This document shows positions 1 to 7,713 of a DNA stretch of 64,000 nucleotides, piece after piece. The position numbers and the translations under genes were made by a program. A model generated the notes under the pieces. The model worked only from the letters and a program-made list of their open reading frames with translations, was not told the origin of the DNA and ran no database searches. Where the stretch lies: the NCBI GenBank assembly GCA_000991135.1, contig LBST01000001.1, positions 1 through 64,000 on the forward strand, read 5' to 3'. This DNA comes from Candidatus Roizmanbacteria bacterium GW2011_GWC1_37_12 (lineage in GTDB: Bacteria > Patescibacteriota > Microgenomatia > UBA1406 > GWC2-37-13). Position 1 is the first letter of the stretch. Every line of letters begins with the position of its first letter.

Positions 1-43
1 ACTCGATAATGTCTTCAAAATACACGATGATATCTTTTTTCAT
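1..43 (-). CDS. HEPN (DUF86-like) protein, 5' end only
   Basis: Only the first 14 codons (MKKDIIVYFEDIIE) are in the window; the gene continues past the left edge. Its ATG shares one base with the TAA of the upstream nucleotidyltransferase gene (TAATG), the tight coupling usual in MNT-HEPN modules, where the HEPN protein is the RNase-type toxin. Identification rests on this context and the N-terminal sequence; the catalytic RxxxxH motif is not visible. Confidence 0.55.
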   Translation of the reverse strand, partial: MKKDIIVYFEDIIE

Positions 44-318
44 TATAGAATTTTAACTTGTTCACCGAGAATATGTGACTTGAGTCGTGGTTTTATATAA
101 TCATATTCAACTAAATCAACTTTTTTTTTCAACACGTCTTCTAATTCAAATTGAATATCCATCATATCGAATAAACTTTTGTCTTTCGGTACTTCAACCA
201 AAATATCTACGTCACTATTTTTATGAGTGTCGCCACGGACGACTGACCCAAACAAAGAGGCGCGGCTGACGCCGTATTTCTTCAAAATTGGAATTATTTT
301 CAGAGTTATTTTATCCAT
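43..318 (-). CDS. MNT-type minimal nucleotidyltransferase (antitoxin)
   Basis: A 91-aa single-domain protein of the minimal nucleotidyltransferase family. The signature GSVVRG at about residues 24-29, followed by SDVDILV at about 35-41, supplies the G-S and D-x-D residues of the polymerase-beta fold. In MNT-HEPN modules this protein neutralises the HEPN toxin, in studied cases by AMPylating it. The next gene starts inside its stop codon, which supports a two-gene toxin-antitoxin operon. The adjacent gene at 366 is divergent, so the pair is an independent unit. Confidence 0.8.
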   Translation of the reverse strand: MDKITLKIIPILKKYGVSRASLFGSVVRGDTHKNSDVDILVEVPKDKSLFDMMDIQFELEDVLKKKVDLVEYDYIKPRLKSHILGEQVKIL

Positions 319-353
319 AACAAATAAATTATAACATTTTTGCCAAAATCAAG

Positions 354-359
354 TAAAAT
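354..359 (+). promoter_or_regulatory. -10 box of the VirD4-like gene (leaderless)
   Basis: TAAAAT ends exactly 6 nt before the ATG at 366, which would place transcription start at or next to the start codon. A weak ATAACA lies 17 nt upstream at 331-336. No Shine-Dalgarno sequence is present. Confidence 0.5.
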
Positions 360-365
360 GAAACT

Positions 366-2543
366 ATGTCAACCCTTTCCCACCTGCAAATCCGTAATCC
401 AAAAGACGACGAGACGCCGATTGAGGCGGCGACGCAAATCTTTGCCTCACTCCTCCCCCAGCCTTTCGTCCCTCTTTGGAAAAGATGGCTCATCAAACCA
501 AAAACCTATTCTTTCGAAATTTATTTGATTTCACAAACCATCTATCTCTATGTTACCGTTCCTAAACAGGCAGAAACTTTTGTCAGCAGCTTAGTTTCCT
601 CTTCGTTCCCCACTTCGACTGCCAAAAAAACTTCAGACCCGATGGATCTTGTTTTCAAGTCAAAAAAATTGAGTTTTGGCGAAGTCGCCCTTAATTCTTA
701 TACATTTTTACCGACAAAAACCTATTTTGACTTCAAAGACGTCGATCCATTGTCAGCTCTTTTGGGCTTCCTGTCAAAACAGCCGGCCAATTTAAAAATC
801 GCTATTCAGATTGCCATCACGCCCGCGTATTTTCCCTGGGCAGACAATGCTGTCAATGCCGCTCATAAGCTCTCCTATGATGAAACCGCTGCCAAGTACG
901 GACAGAATCCGCAAAGACAATTAATCATGAAAAAAGCTTCTTTTCAAGGAGGCAAAACAGTCATAAGGCTTCTTGCCGGTACGACCGACGGAAACGATCC
1001 TTATTCTTATCTGACTCAACTTGCAGGTACTTTCGGCAGTTTTTCTTTGGGCGAAGGCAACCAGTACGTTTTTAAAAGACGGATATTTTTTCCAGACTGG
1101 TTTTTAAAAAGAACTAAGGAAAGAAAGATCACCTATTTTGAAAGACAGTATCAGATATTGAATGCTCAAGAACTGGCAACCATCTGGCACCCACCAGGCT
1201 ATTTACTGGCTGGAATCAAAAACATCGCCTGGGGGAAAACCTTACTTGGTGAACCGCCGGAAAATCTGCCGGTTGCTCCAACCGTAGGGACAATTCATGA
1301 ATTGTCCCTACAAAAAAACGAAATAAATTTCTTCGCCAAGACAGAATTCAAAAACAAAGACCAAATTTTTGGAATCAAAACCGAAGACCGCCGGAAACAC
1401 GTCTATATCATTGGTAAGACCGGCGTCGGAAAATCGACTCTTATTGCCAACATGGCAATCGATGATATAAGAAAAGACCGCGGCGTCGGTATCATCGATC
1501 CCCACGGCGATCTTTCCGAAACAATTCTCGACTTTATACCAAAAAGAAGACTTAATGACGTTGTCTATCTTGAACCTTTTGACACGGAAAGACCTTTTTC
1601 CTTGAATGTTCTCGAAATAAAAAACAAACAGCAAAAAGACCTGGTTGCCTCTGGAATCGTATCTATTTTTTACAAGCTTTATAAAGACAGTTGGGGGCCA
1701 AGACTCGAATATATTTTGAGAAACGTTATTCTCACTTTGCTTGAAGCTCCCGGAGCCACCCTGGTTGATATATTGGCGCTTTTATCCAATGCCGACTACC
1801 GGAAAAAGGTCGTTTCGACTCTTCAGGACCCGGTTTTGAAAAACTTCTGGGAAAAAGAATATGCAAAAATGCCTGATAGATTAAAAGCCGAAGCAATTTC
1901 CCCGATTCAAAACAAAGTCGGCCAGTTTGTCACCTCGAAAATGATAAGGAATATTATTGGCAAAACAAAATCGTCAATCGATCTGGAACAGATAATGAAT
2001 GACGGGAAAATTCTTATCCTCAATCTTTCCCAAGGAAAACTGGGCGAAGACAATACTGCGCTTCTTGGAGCCATGTTAATTACACAAATCCAATTGGCGG
2101 CTATGAATCGAAGCTTTATCAAAGAACATGATCGAAAAGATTTTTTTATGTATGTCGACGAATTCCAGAACTTTGCTACTCAATCTTTTATCAAAATTTT
2201 ATCGGAAGCGAGAAAGTATCGACTGTCTCTAACTCTGGCCAATCAATATATCGAACAGTTAGATGAGGAAGTAAGACGGGCGATTTTCGGAAATGTGGGA
2301 ACTTTAGTTTCTTTTGTCGTCGGTGCCCGCGACGCCTATGTTTTATCGAAAGAATACGGAGAAATCTATACTGAAAATGATTTAGTTTCGCTTGGAAAAT
2401 ACGAAGTCGTCATGAAACTGTCAATCGATGGCATGATGTCAGCTCCTTTTCCGGCAACAACTCTACCTCTTCCCGCCCTCAAGAACGACAACCGAGAAAA
2501 AATCATCCGCCTCTCCAAAGAAAAATACGGAAGAAAAGCATGA
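366..2543 (+). CDS. VirD4/TraG-like P-loop ATPase
   Basis: A 725-aa protein of the type IV secretion/conjugation coupling ATPase superfamily (VirD4/TraG/HerA-like). Walker A GKTGVGKST is at about residues 350-358, and a Walker B-type strand MYVDEFQNF is at about 594-602. IIDPHGD after the P-loop and the motif GNVGTLVSFVVGARDA in the C-terminal half fit TraG-type enzymes. The first ~300 residues are a family-specific N-terminal region with no obvious membrane helices. A 28-nt palindrome (1284-1311) lies in frame just before the ATPase domain. The protein probably pumps DNA or protein across the envelope; no relaxase or other T4SS genes are nearby. Confidence 0.75.
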   Translation: MSTLSHLQIRNPKDDETPIEAATQIFASLLPQPFVPLWKRWLIKPKTYSFEIYLISQTIYLYVTVPKQAETFVSSLVSSSFPTSTAKKTSDPMDLVFKSKKLSFGEVALNSYTFLPTKTYFDFKDVDPLSALLGFLSKQPANLKIAIQIAITPAYFPWADNAVNAAHKLSYDETAAKYGQNPQRQLIMKKASFQGGKTVIRLLAGTTDGNDPYSYLTQLAGTFGSFSLGEGNQYVFKRRIFFPDWFLKRTKERKITYFERQYQILNAQELATIWHPPGYLLAGIKNIAWGKTLLGEPPENLPVAPTVGTIHELSLQKNEINFFAKTEFKNKDQIFGIKTEDRRKHVYIIGKTGVGKSTLIANMAIDDIRKDRGVGIIDPHGDLSETILDFIPKRRLNDVVYLEPFDTERPFSLNVLEIKNKQQKDLVASGIVSIFYKLYKDSWGPRLEYILRNVILTLLEAPGATLVDILALLSNADYRKKVVSTLQDPVLKNFWEKEYAKMPDRLKAEAISPIQNKVGQFVTSKMIRNIIGKTKSSIDLEQIMNDGKILILNLSQGKLGEDNTALLGAMLITQIQLAAMNRSFIKEHDRKDFFMYVDEFQNFATQSFIKILSEARKYRLSLTLANQYIEQLDEEVRRAIFGNVGTLVSFVVGARDAYVLSKEYGEIYTENDLVSLGKYEVVMKLSIDGMMSAPFPATTLPLPALKNDNREKIIRLSKEKYGRKA
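1284..1311. repeat. GTAGGGACA palindrome inside the ATPase gene
   Basis: A perfect 28-nt palindrome with outer arms GTAGGGACA/TGTCCCTAC, in frame (encoding about VGTIHELSL). The same outer arms with a different core occur at 3372, 4882, 8347, 13246, 15097, 19386 and 58965. Confidence 0.85.
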
Positions 2544-2546
2544 TTA

Positions 2547-2647
2547 AATTGACCTAATTAACCTAATTTCTAATTTGTCTAAATAATTTCCCAATTACCC
2601 AATTGGAACTTGGACATTTTTTAGGTCAATTAGGTTAATTAGAAATT
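2547..2647. repeat. AT-rich inverted repeat between genes
   Basis: Intergenic segment between the ATPase and ychF. The words GACCTAA, TTAACCTAA and TTTCTAA occur in the left arm and their complements in the right arm, in permuted order. It could fold into a long weak hairpin and serve as a terminator for the upstream gene. Confidence 0.55.
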
Positions 2648-2654
2648 ATCTTCC

Positions 2655-2663
2655 TGCTATAAT
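2655..2663 (+). promoter_or_regulatory. Extended -10 promoter of ychF (leaderless)
   Basis: TGCTATAAT is a perfect extended -10 element. It ends 6 nt before the ATG at 2670, leaving no room for a ribosome binding site. Confidence 0.7.
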
Positions 2664-2669
2664 ATTCGA

Positions 2670-3788
2670 ATGAAACTATCAATAGGCATCGTCGGATTAC
2701 CAAATGTAGGAAAAAGTACATTATTCAACGCCCTTCTTAAAAAACAGGTTGCCAATGTGGCTAACTATCCTTTTTGCACGATCGAACCGAACGTCGGCAT
2801 CATCGAAGTGCCGGACGAACGGTTACCGGTGTTGGCAAAAATTGTTAATACGACAAAAATCGTTCCGGCTGTTGTTGAATTTTACGACATCGCCGGACTG
2901 GTCAAAGGAGCTTCAACCGGCGCCGGACTCGGTAATAAATTCCTTTCCCACATCCGTGAAGTCGCTGCGATTGTCCACGTCGTCCGCCTTTTTGAAGACG
3001 CCAACGTCGCCCACGTATCAGACAAAATTAATCCTACAGACGACTTACAAACGATTGAAAACGAATTAATACTCGCAGATCTCGAAACGTTGGAAAAAGT
3101 CAAAAGTCAAAAGTCAAAAGTCCTGCCTGCCGGCAGGCAAGGCAAAATTGAAAGTGAAAAATTAAAAGTTGAAACGGCAGAAATTCTGTCAGAAAGCTTA
3201 AATAAAGGGATTCCTGTCAGAAACAATAACTTGACAGATGAACAAAAAGAAATTATTAAAACCTTAAATCTGTTAACCATAAAACCGGTTATTTATGTTT
3301 TCAATGTTTCCGAGGAGCAGTTGCAAAACAAAGATGAAACAGAGGAAAAAATAAAAGAAATATTAAATTCCGTAGGGAACAAAAATTTTTGTTCCCTACA
3401 TTTATGTGCAAAAATGGAGGCGGAAATCGTTGCTTTCAGCCCTGAAGAACAGAAAGAATATTTAAAACAATTTGATTTGATGGAATCAGGTTTAAATCGC
3501 CTTATCAAAAAATCTTACGAAATCCTGGGATTAATTTCTTTTTTAACAGCCGGTTCTCTTGAGGCTCGAGCTTGGACTATCGTTAAAGAAACACTTGCTC
3601 CTCAAGCTGCCGGGACGATCCATACAGATTTTGAAAAAGGATTTATCAAGGCCGACGTTATCCCCTACCAAAAGTTCGTTGATGCCGGCGGCTGGACAAA
3701 AGCTAGAGAACAAGGAATGGTTTCAACTGTAGGAAAAGATTATGTGATGAAAGACGGAGAAGTAGTGGAATTCAAAGTGAACGCCTGA
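2670..3788 (+). CDS. ychF: Ribosome-binding GTPase/ATPase YchF
   Basis: A 372-aa Obg-family P-loop NTPase; YchF (EngD) binds ribosomes and hydrolyses ATP or GTP. The G1 loop GLPNVGKST is at residues 9-17, the G3 region [11 protein letters not shown] at about 73-83, and the C-terminal TGS domain is at about 285-370. It is slightly longer than the E. coli protein because residues ~145-190 contain a low-complexity Lys/Ser/Glu linker with the peptide LPAGRQG, encoded by a GC palindrome (3124-3139). A second palindrome (3372-3399) is translated as about VGNKNFCSL. The 3' end overlaps the convergent glycosyltransferase gene by 17 nt. Family assignment is secure. Confidence 0.95.
   Translation: MKLSIGIVGLPNVGKSTLFNALLKKQVANVANYPFCTIEPNVGIIEVPDERLPVLAKIVNTTKIVPAVVEFYDIAGLVKGASTGAGLGNKFLSHIREVAAIVHVVRLFEDANVAHVSDKINPTDDLQTIENELILADLETLEKVKSQKSKVLPAGRQGKIESEKLKVETAEILSESLNKGIPVRNNNLTDEQKEIIKTLNLLTIKPVIYVFNVSEEQLQNKDETEEKIKEILNSVGNKNFCSLHLCAKMEAEIVAFSPEEQKEYLKQFDLMESGLNRLIKKSYEILGLISFLTAGSLEARAWTIVKETLAPQAAGTIHTDFEKGFIKADVIPYQKFVDAGGWTKAREQGMVSTVGKDYVMKDGEVVEFKVNA
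3124..3139. repeat. GC-rich palindrome in ychF
   Basis: TGCCTGCCGGCAGGCA is a perfect 16-nt palindrome, translated in frame as part of LPAGRQG. An extended copy of the same sequence is intergenic at 54096-54117. Confidence 0.85.
3372..3399. repeat. GTAGGGAAC palindrome in ychF
   Basis: A perfect 28-nt palindrome with arms GTAGGGAAC/GTTCCCTAC around an A5T5 core. A near-identical copy is intergenic at 8347-8374. Confidence 0.85.
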
Positions 3789-4620
3789 CTCTCCATTTTA
3801 CGTAGATCACAATAAACCTCAAAGAAGAAAATAAAGCAAAAACAAAGCCTGGAAATCCATCCATAAAGCCTTTGTGACGGAAGTACATCGAAAAGAACGT
3901 TAAATAAGGTTTGACAATTAAATAATTAAAAAATTGCGGATTACGAATTACGGATTTATTTGAGAACATTCTTTCGACTTCAAGAGTTGTGTACCGATCC
4001 CAACGCATTAGATATCGCGAAAAATCTGGATCAGCATAGTGCAAGAGAGGATTTTTCAGATAACCAACCTCACCTTTAACTTCAACATTCTCATGCACAT
4101 CCTTACAGGGAAATCTGGCCACGCCATTTTTGTAGAGGCGAATTGTGTAATCCGGATATTGTCCGCCTTTTTCAAGAAATCTCGTAAGAAACCAATTTTT
4201 TCTAGGCAACCAATACGCAACGAATCTAGAATTATGAATGTATAATTCAGAATTGAATTTAGAATTTAGAATTTTTTTATTTGATTCTGAATTCTTAATT
4301 CTAGATTCTAGATTATTGTTAATAATTTTTTTAATCTCTAATTTTAGTTCATCACTTAAAGACTCATCGGCATCCAATTGTAATATCCACTCCCCCTTAG
4401 CCGCCTCAATCGCCTTTTGTTTATTTTTATGAAACATTTTCTCGTATTTGGCATGAATTACTCGAACTTTGGGTCCGTAAGATTCAGCTACTTCGACTGT
4501 CTTATCGGTTGACGCGCCATCAATAATCACTACTTCATCAGCTAAATCATAAGTGCTATCTAAAGGATAATGGATATTCTTTTCTTCGTTAAAAACAGCA
4601 ATACAAAGTGATAGTTTCAT
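3772..4620 (-). CDS. Family 2 glycosyltransferase
   Basis: A 282-aa GT2 enzyme. It opens with MKLSLCIAVFNEEKNI, the usual GT-A nucleotide-sugar binding start, has DEVVIIDGASTDKT at about 29-42 and the metal-binding LQLDADES at about 78-85. The C-terminal end has hydrophobic segments typical of membrane-associated members. The ATG at 4620 is chosen because a -10 box ends 6 nt upstream; a longer reading to 4689 would run through the divergent promoter. Residues ~95-125 are a low-complexity stretch of repeated LESRIKNSES-like words encoded by AT-rich repeats. Sugar donor and acceptor are unknown. Confidence 0.85.
   Translation of the reverse strand: MKLSLCIAVFNEEKNIHYPLDSTYDLADEVVIIDGASTDKTVEVAESYGPKVRVIHAKYEKMFHKNKQKAIEAAKGEWILQLDADESLSDELKLEIKKIINNNLESRIKNSESNKKILNSKFNSELYIHNSRFVAYWLPRKNWFLTRFLEKGGQYPDYTIRLYKNGVARFPCKDVHENVEVKGEVGYLKNPLLHYADPDFSRYLMRWDRYTTLEVERMFSNKSVIRNPQFFNYLIVKPYLTFFSMYFRHKGFMDGFPGFVFALFSSLRFIVIYVKWRVRRSL
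4220..4325. repeat. AT-rich word repeat within the GT2 gene
   Basis: Reiterated AGAATT/GAATTC/TCTAGA words form weak inverted repeats and are translated as an Asn/Ser/Lys-rich insert. A very similar tract lies in the nucleotidyltransferase gene at 49230-49325. Confidence 0.6.
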
Positions 4621-4626
4621 CACTAT

Positions 4627-4636
4627 ATTATATAAT
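4627..4636. promoter_or_regulatory. Bidirectional -10 element between GT2 and def
   Basis: The 22-nt gap between divergent start codons contains TATAAT on the plus strand (4631-4636) and TATAAT on the minus strand (4627-4632). Each ends exactly 6 nt from its own ATG (4643 and 4620), so both genes appear to be transcribed leaderless from overlapping -10 boxes. Confidence 0.7.
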
Positions 4637-4642
4637 ATTTCC

Positions 4643-5197
4643 ATGTTAAAAATCGTTACCGTTCCCAACAAAGTTCTTTCATCTTCCACCCGTCGGGTGG
4701 AAAAGATCGATGAGAAAATAAAACAGTTAATAATTGATATGGAAAAAACTTTGTCAGCTCAAAAAGATCCCAAGGGAGTCGGTCTGGCCGCCAATCAACT
4801 CGGAGAAAATTTGTCGCTTTTTATCATCAAGGCGTCAGAAAGAGCAAAAATTAAGGCGTTTATAAATCCAAGGATTATTTCAAGGACTGTCCTTGGTACC
4901 AAGGACAGTCCTTATAAAAAACAAAAGAAAAAAAGGCGTCAATCCGTCAAACTAGAAGGCTGCCTTTCAATTCCTCGAATCTGGGGCTCTGTCAATCGGG
5001 CTAAGAAAATCCTTTTAGAATATCAAGACCTCACACCGGGAGTGAGGAAAAAATCGTTCCAAGGCTTCGAAGCTACAATAATTCAACACGAAATCGACCA
5101 CCTCAATGGCATTGTTTTTACCCAAAGGTCTCTCGAACAAAAACAGCCGGTTTATAAAGAAGAAGGTGAAGAATTAGTCAAAGTAGACTTGAGCTGA
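4643..5197 (+). CDS. def: Peptide deformylase
   Basis: A 184-aa metalloenzyme that removes the formyl group from nascent N-terminal fMet. All three family motifs are present: GVGLAANQ at about 45-52, EGCLSIP at about 106-112 (metal-binding Cys) and QHEIDH at about 149-154 (two His ligands and catalytic Glu). Two palindromic elements lie in frame: 4684-4702, giving STRRVE near the N-terminus, and 4882-4913, giving about RTVLGTKDSP between motifs 1 and 2. Both fall where the family tolerates loops. The 3' end overlaps rpmB by 46 nt (convergent). Confidence 0.95.
   Translation: MLKIVTVPNKVLSSSTRRVEKIDEKIKQLIIDMEKTLSAQKDPKGVGLAANQLGENLSLFIIKASERAKIKAFINPRIISRTVLGTKDSPYKKQKKKRRQSVKLEGCLSIPRIWGSVNRAKKILLEYQDLTPGVRKKSFQGFEATIIQHEIDHLNGIVFTQRSLEQKQPVYKEEGEELVKVDLS
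4684..4702. repeat. CACCC/GGGTG palindrome in def
   Basis: TTCCACCCGTCGGGTGGAA, an 8-bp stem with a 3-nt centre. Related copies are at 19615-19627 (in galT), 27879-27895 and 39882-39894. Confidence 0.75.
4882..4913. repeat. GGACTGTCC palindrome in def
   Basis: A perfect 32-nt palindrome with arms AAGGACTGTCCTTGG and its complement, in frame in def. It belongs to the GGACA/TGTCC family with a variable core. Confidence 0.85.
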
Positions 5198-5433
5198 ACA
5201 AACGGCTTTTTTCCGTCCTTCATATCTTTTCTTACCCTTTTCAGACAGTTAGCACATAACTTAATCCTCTTTTGCTTGCCTTTTTCGATGATTGACAAAC
5301 GGACAAAATTGACTTTAAAAATCCTCTGGGTTTTTGGCGCTCTTTTTTTCCAACGGCCTCCGGCAACACCCCGATGATGGGTATGAGATCTACCAAAAAG
5401 AATTGTTTTTCCGCAATGATAACAAGCGTTCAT
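5152..5433 (-). CDS. rpmB: Ribosomal protein bL28
   Basis: A 93-aa bL28 of the 50S subunit. The N-terminus carries CYHC (Cys4, Cys7) followed by GRSHTHHRG, and CANC (Cys60, Cys63) completes a zinc-ribbon set. The C-terminal tail, rich in Ser and Thr, overlaps def on the opposite strand by 46 nt and is probably a recent extension. It stands alone rather than beside rpmG. Confidence 0.93.
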   Translation of the reverse strand: MNACYHCGKTILFGRSHTHHRGVAGGRWKKRAPKTQRIFKVNFVRLSIIEKGKQKRIKLCANCLKRVRKDMKDGKKPFVQLKSTLTNSSPSSL

Positions 5434-5457
5434 AAGAAATTTATGATATCATATCAT

Positions 5458-5570
5458 TGAACAATTTACAATTACCAATTTACAATTTTCATTGAATTTT
5501 CAATGTATTAATTTTAAAACATTGATAATTGAGTCATTCATTGTAAATTGAAAAAGGGAAATTGAAAATT
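5458..5570. repeat. AATTTTCAATT long hairpin repeat
   Basis: About 110 nt of AT-rich inverted repeat built from CAATTTACAATT and CATTGAATTTTCAATG words, between rpmB and the protease gene. Similar elements are at 14070-14188, 50705-50760 and 58339-58457. Confidence 0.65.
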
Positions 5571-6227
5571 ATGTTGTCCTATTTATTCACCAATCCTCTT
5601 CTTTTTGCTATTTATATTATTTCTTTATTAATAGCCATTGCCATCCATGAATTCTCCCACGCTTATGCTGCCGATTACCTTGGCGATCCAACTCCCAGGC
5701 TCCAGGGCCGTCTGAAACTCGATCCAAGGGTCCATATCGATGGTATGGGAATGTTATTTTTGCTCTTGTTTGGCTTTGGCTGGGGCAAGCCTGTTGAATT
5801 CGATCCCTATAACCTAAAAAATCCCCACAAAGACGCTGCCTTGATCTCAATTGCCGGCCCGATATCAAACTTTATCTTGGCTATCATACTTTCTATAGTC
5901 TTAAGATTGTTAATATTATTTAAACTAAATATTTTAATCACTATAGGACTTTTTATTTTTCTTCCAATGATACAAATGAATTTGGTTTTGGGAGTTTTTA
6001 ATTTATTACCGATTCATCCTTTGGACGGATTTAAAATTGTTGGCGGTCTGCTAAATAAGGAAAAAGCTCAAGAATGGTATTCGCTACAAAGATATGGATT
6101 CATCTTTCTTCTCCTTCTTATAATTCCCCTTGGAGGCTCATCGATGCTCGATGGTATCTTAAGACCTACAATAACCTTCTTATTTAGGCTACTTATACCT
6201 GTTAATATCAGTGGAAGCTTAATATAA
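5571..6227 (+). CDS. Site-2 protease family (M50) membrane metalloprotease
   Basis: A 218-aa integral membrane protease of the S2P/M50 family, small-core type. The zinc motif HEFSH is at residues 26-30 in the first membrane helix, and NLLPIHPLDG at about 144-153 provides the third metal ligand (Asp). Four hydrophobic segments are visible. The ATG at 5571 is preferred; a TTG at 5562 would add three residues inside the upstream hairpin repeat. The family cleaves substrates within the membrane in regulated proteolysis; the substrate is unknown. Confidence 0.85.
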   Translation: MLSYLFTNPLLFAIYIISLLIAIAIHEFSHAYAADYLGDPTPRLQGRLKLDPRVHIDGMGMLFLLLFGFGWGKPVEFDPYNLKNPHKDAALISIAGPISNFILAIILSIVLRLLILFKLNILITIGLFIFLPMIQMNLVLGVFNLLPIHPLDGFKIVGGLLNKEKAQEWYSLQRYGFIFLLLLIIPLGGSSMLDGILRPTITFLFRLLIPVNISGSLI

Positions 6228-6229
6228 AA

Positions 6230-6354
6230 AAATCTTAAAGATTAAATCGTAAACGTTAAAGAAACTATTAAATATTAAACTATTAAACAAATAAAATGTT
6301 TAATCTTTAACTGTTTAATATTTTTTTAACCTTTAATATTTGAGACTTAACAGT
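6230..6354. repeat. TTAAAC/GTTTAA long AT hairpin
   Basis: About 125 nt intergenic element made of AACTATTAAA, TTAAACTATT and TTTAATAT words in inverted order, ending in AACAGTTTACGG. Related elements are at 6931-7074, 12965-13106 and 20366-20505. It separates two convergent genes and may terminate both. Confidence 0.65.
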
Positions 6355-6930
6355 TTACGGAGTTGGGGTTAATTTCTTTACACACAAAAAGTAGTCCTGC
6401 GTCGAGCAGCCTTTGCCGAGTTTGGCCTTAATCGCTTCACAGTCAGTCTCGGTACAACCTGATGTTCCATCAGGAATCTCTAATGTCTGTATCGGCGTCG
6501 GTTGAGTAGCGGCACTTGAAGTCGGGCTAGGCGAAGGGACCACAGAATTCTCAACTCCTTTGGTCGTGAATGTCCAAGGCACCCCGCCGTTGTCATATTT
6601 TTTGTCGCCGACTCTAATGTCAAAATAGTAAGTCGTTGAGGGCGACAGCAAAGTCAAATCAAGCGAATGGGTTTTTCCTTTGGTTGCCTCGGGAGCAAAG
6701 AAATTTAAAGCCGTCGGGCTGGTCCCGTATTCAACAACTGCCTGGGTATCGGTTCCAGTCGCCCAAGATAGCTGGGCGGAATTTTTCTCAATGTTGGAAA
6801 CGACAACATCAACTGGCTCTAAATCTGCCGCTTGAGTACCAAAAATACGAAAAGCGGCAAAAACTAGAATTATAAATAGAATTATGCCTATTACAATCGC
6901 AAGAATTTTTTTTAGAGCCGGATTATTCAT
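6355..6930 (-). CDS. Membrane-anchored fibronectin type III protein
   Basis: A 191-aa surface protein. Residues ~8-30 form an N-terminal membrane anchor, residues ~38-127 a fibronectin type III fold (EPVDVVVSNIEKNSAQLSW, then a YYFDIRV strand and PWTFTT), then a Pro/Ser/Thr linker and a small C-terminal region with four Cys (about residues 158-182) that probably forms disulfides. It is the last gene of the surface cluster and likely mediates extracellular protein or carbohydrate contact. The precise role is unknown. Confidence 0.75.
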   Translation of the reverse strand: MNNPALKKILAIVIGIILFIILVFAAFRIFGTQAADLEPVDVVVSNIEKNSAQLSWATGTDTQAVVEYGTSPTALNFFAPEATKGKTHSLDLTLLSPSTTYYFDIRVGDKKYDNGGVPWTFTTKGVENSVVPSPSPTSSAATQPTPIQTLEIPDGTSGCTETDCEAIKAKLGKGCSTQDYFLCVKKLTPTP

Positions 6931-7074
6931 AAAATTAAACCTTAAACGGTTAAACTATTAAAACTTAAACAAACCTTTAAACTTCAAAACTTATAAACAT
7001 TTAAACTTATTATTTGTTTAATACTTAACAGTTTAATAGTTTTTTTAACTGTTTAGGTTTTAAGGTTTAATTGT
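6931..7074. repeat. TTAAAC/GTTTAA long AT hairpin
   Basis: About 140 nt imperfect inverted repeat between two surface-protein genes. Left-arm words ACGGTTAAACTATTAAAAC are answered by GTTTAATAGTTTTTTTAAC in the right arm. Same family as 6230, 12965 and 20366. Confidence 0.65.
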
Positions 7075-7698
7075 TTAAAGAACTAGTCTCAAAGCACTCC
7101 CCAATATCAATAGTATCATTCCTGGTACGGCAAATCTTACTAAATTATCCAGTATCCCGCTCTGCGGCAGCTGGGCTGGTGGAGCAGTTGTTGGCGCGGC
7201 TGCCCCGCCGGCGCCGACCGTCACCGACGACGTTCCGTTTTGCGAACAGTTGATGACGTTAGTCGCATTGATGTCGTTTTTTATGATCTTGGAAGTTGCG
7301 CAGTCAAAAGCCAATGTCCCCGACCCGTCTTTTAATCCTTGAAAAGTAATCGTCGCTAATGTCCCTGAAGTCGATACAGATGTGGCCGGATCATTGACCA
7401 TTCCGGCTATATAGACTTTTCCCGATGTCGAAATGTCATTGGTGACGGTTGGAAAAAGGCTACCGGCGGCGACTGAATTAGCCTTAAGAAGAGTTGAATC
7501 AAAAGTGACGTAGACGTCAGTCGAGCTCAAATTGTCTCCGGCTGGATCAACTGTAACTGAAATTTGAAAAGTACCGCCGTTGGTTGTTGTTGCCGTAGTT
7601 TTATCAAATTTTAAAGAAGCCGCCTCGGCACTAAACACAAAAGGAGCGACTAGGAAAAAAAATGCCAATAACAGAAATGTTTTCTTTATATTTATCAT
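7075..7698 (-). CDS. Cohesin-domain surface protein with LPQSG sortase-type tail
   Basis: A 207-aa exported protein. The signal peptide is residues 1-26 (ends SAEAA). A cohesin-like beta-sandwich spans ~27-155 (FQISVTVDPAG, VYVTFDSTLLKA, LATITFQGLKDGSGTLAF). A Gly/Ala/Pro linker leads to LPQSG at 177-181, a hydrophobic helix and a basic end. That C-terminal layout matches sortase sorting signals; a sortase gene lies at 53323-54069. In cellulosome-type systems cohesins bind dockerins, and two dockerin proteins are encoded just upstream. Binding to them is inference. Confidence 0.8.
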   Translation of the reverse strand: MINIKKTFLLLAFFFLVAPFVFSAEAASLKFDKTTATTTNGGTFQISVTVDPAGDNLSSTDVYVTFDSTLLKANSVAAGSLFPTVTNDISTSGKVYIAGMVNDPATSVSTSGTLATITFQGLKDGSGTLAFDCATSKIIKNDINATNVINCSQNGTSSVTVGAGGAAAPTTAPPAQLPQSGILDNLVRFAVPGMILLILGSALRLVL

Positions 7699-7713
7699 TC
7701 ATTTGTCAATTAT

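Noticed and set aside
1284-1311. Intragenic palindromes as transcription terminators.
   Set aside because: They lack a T tract, lie in the middle of intact genes and are translated in frame.
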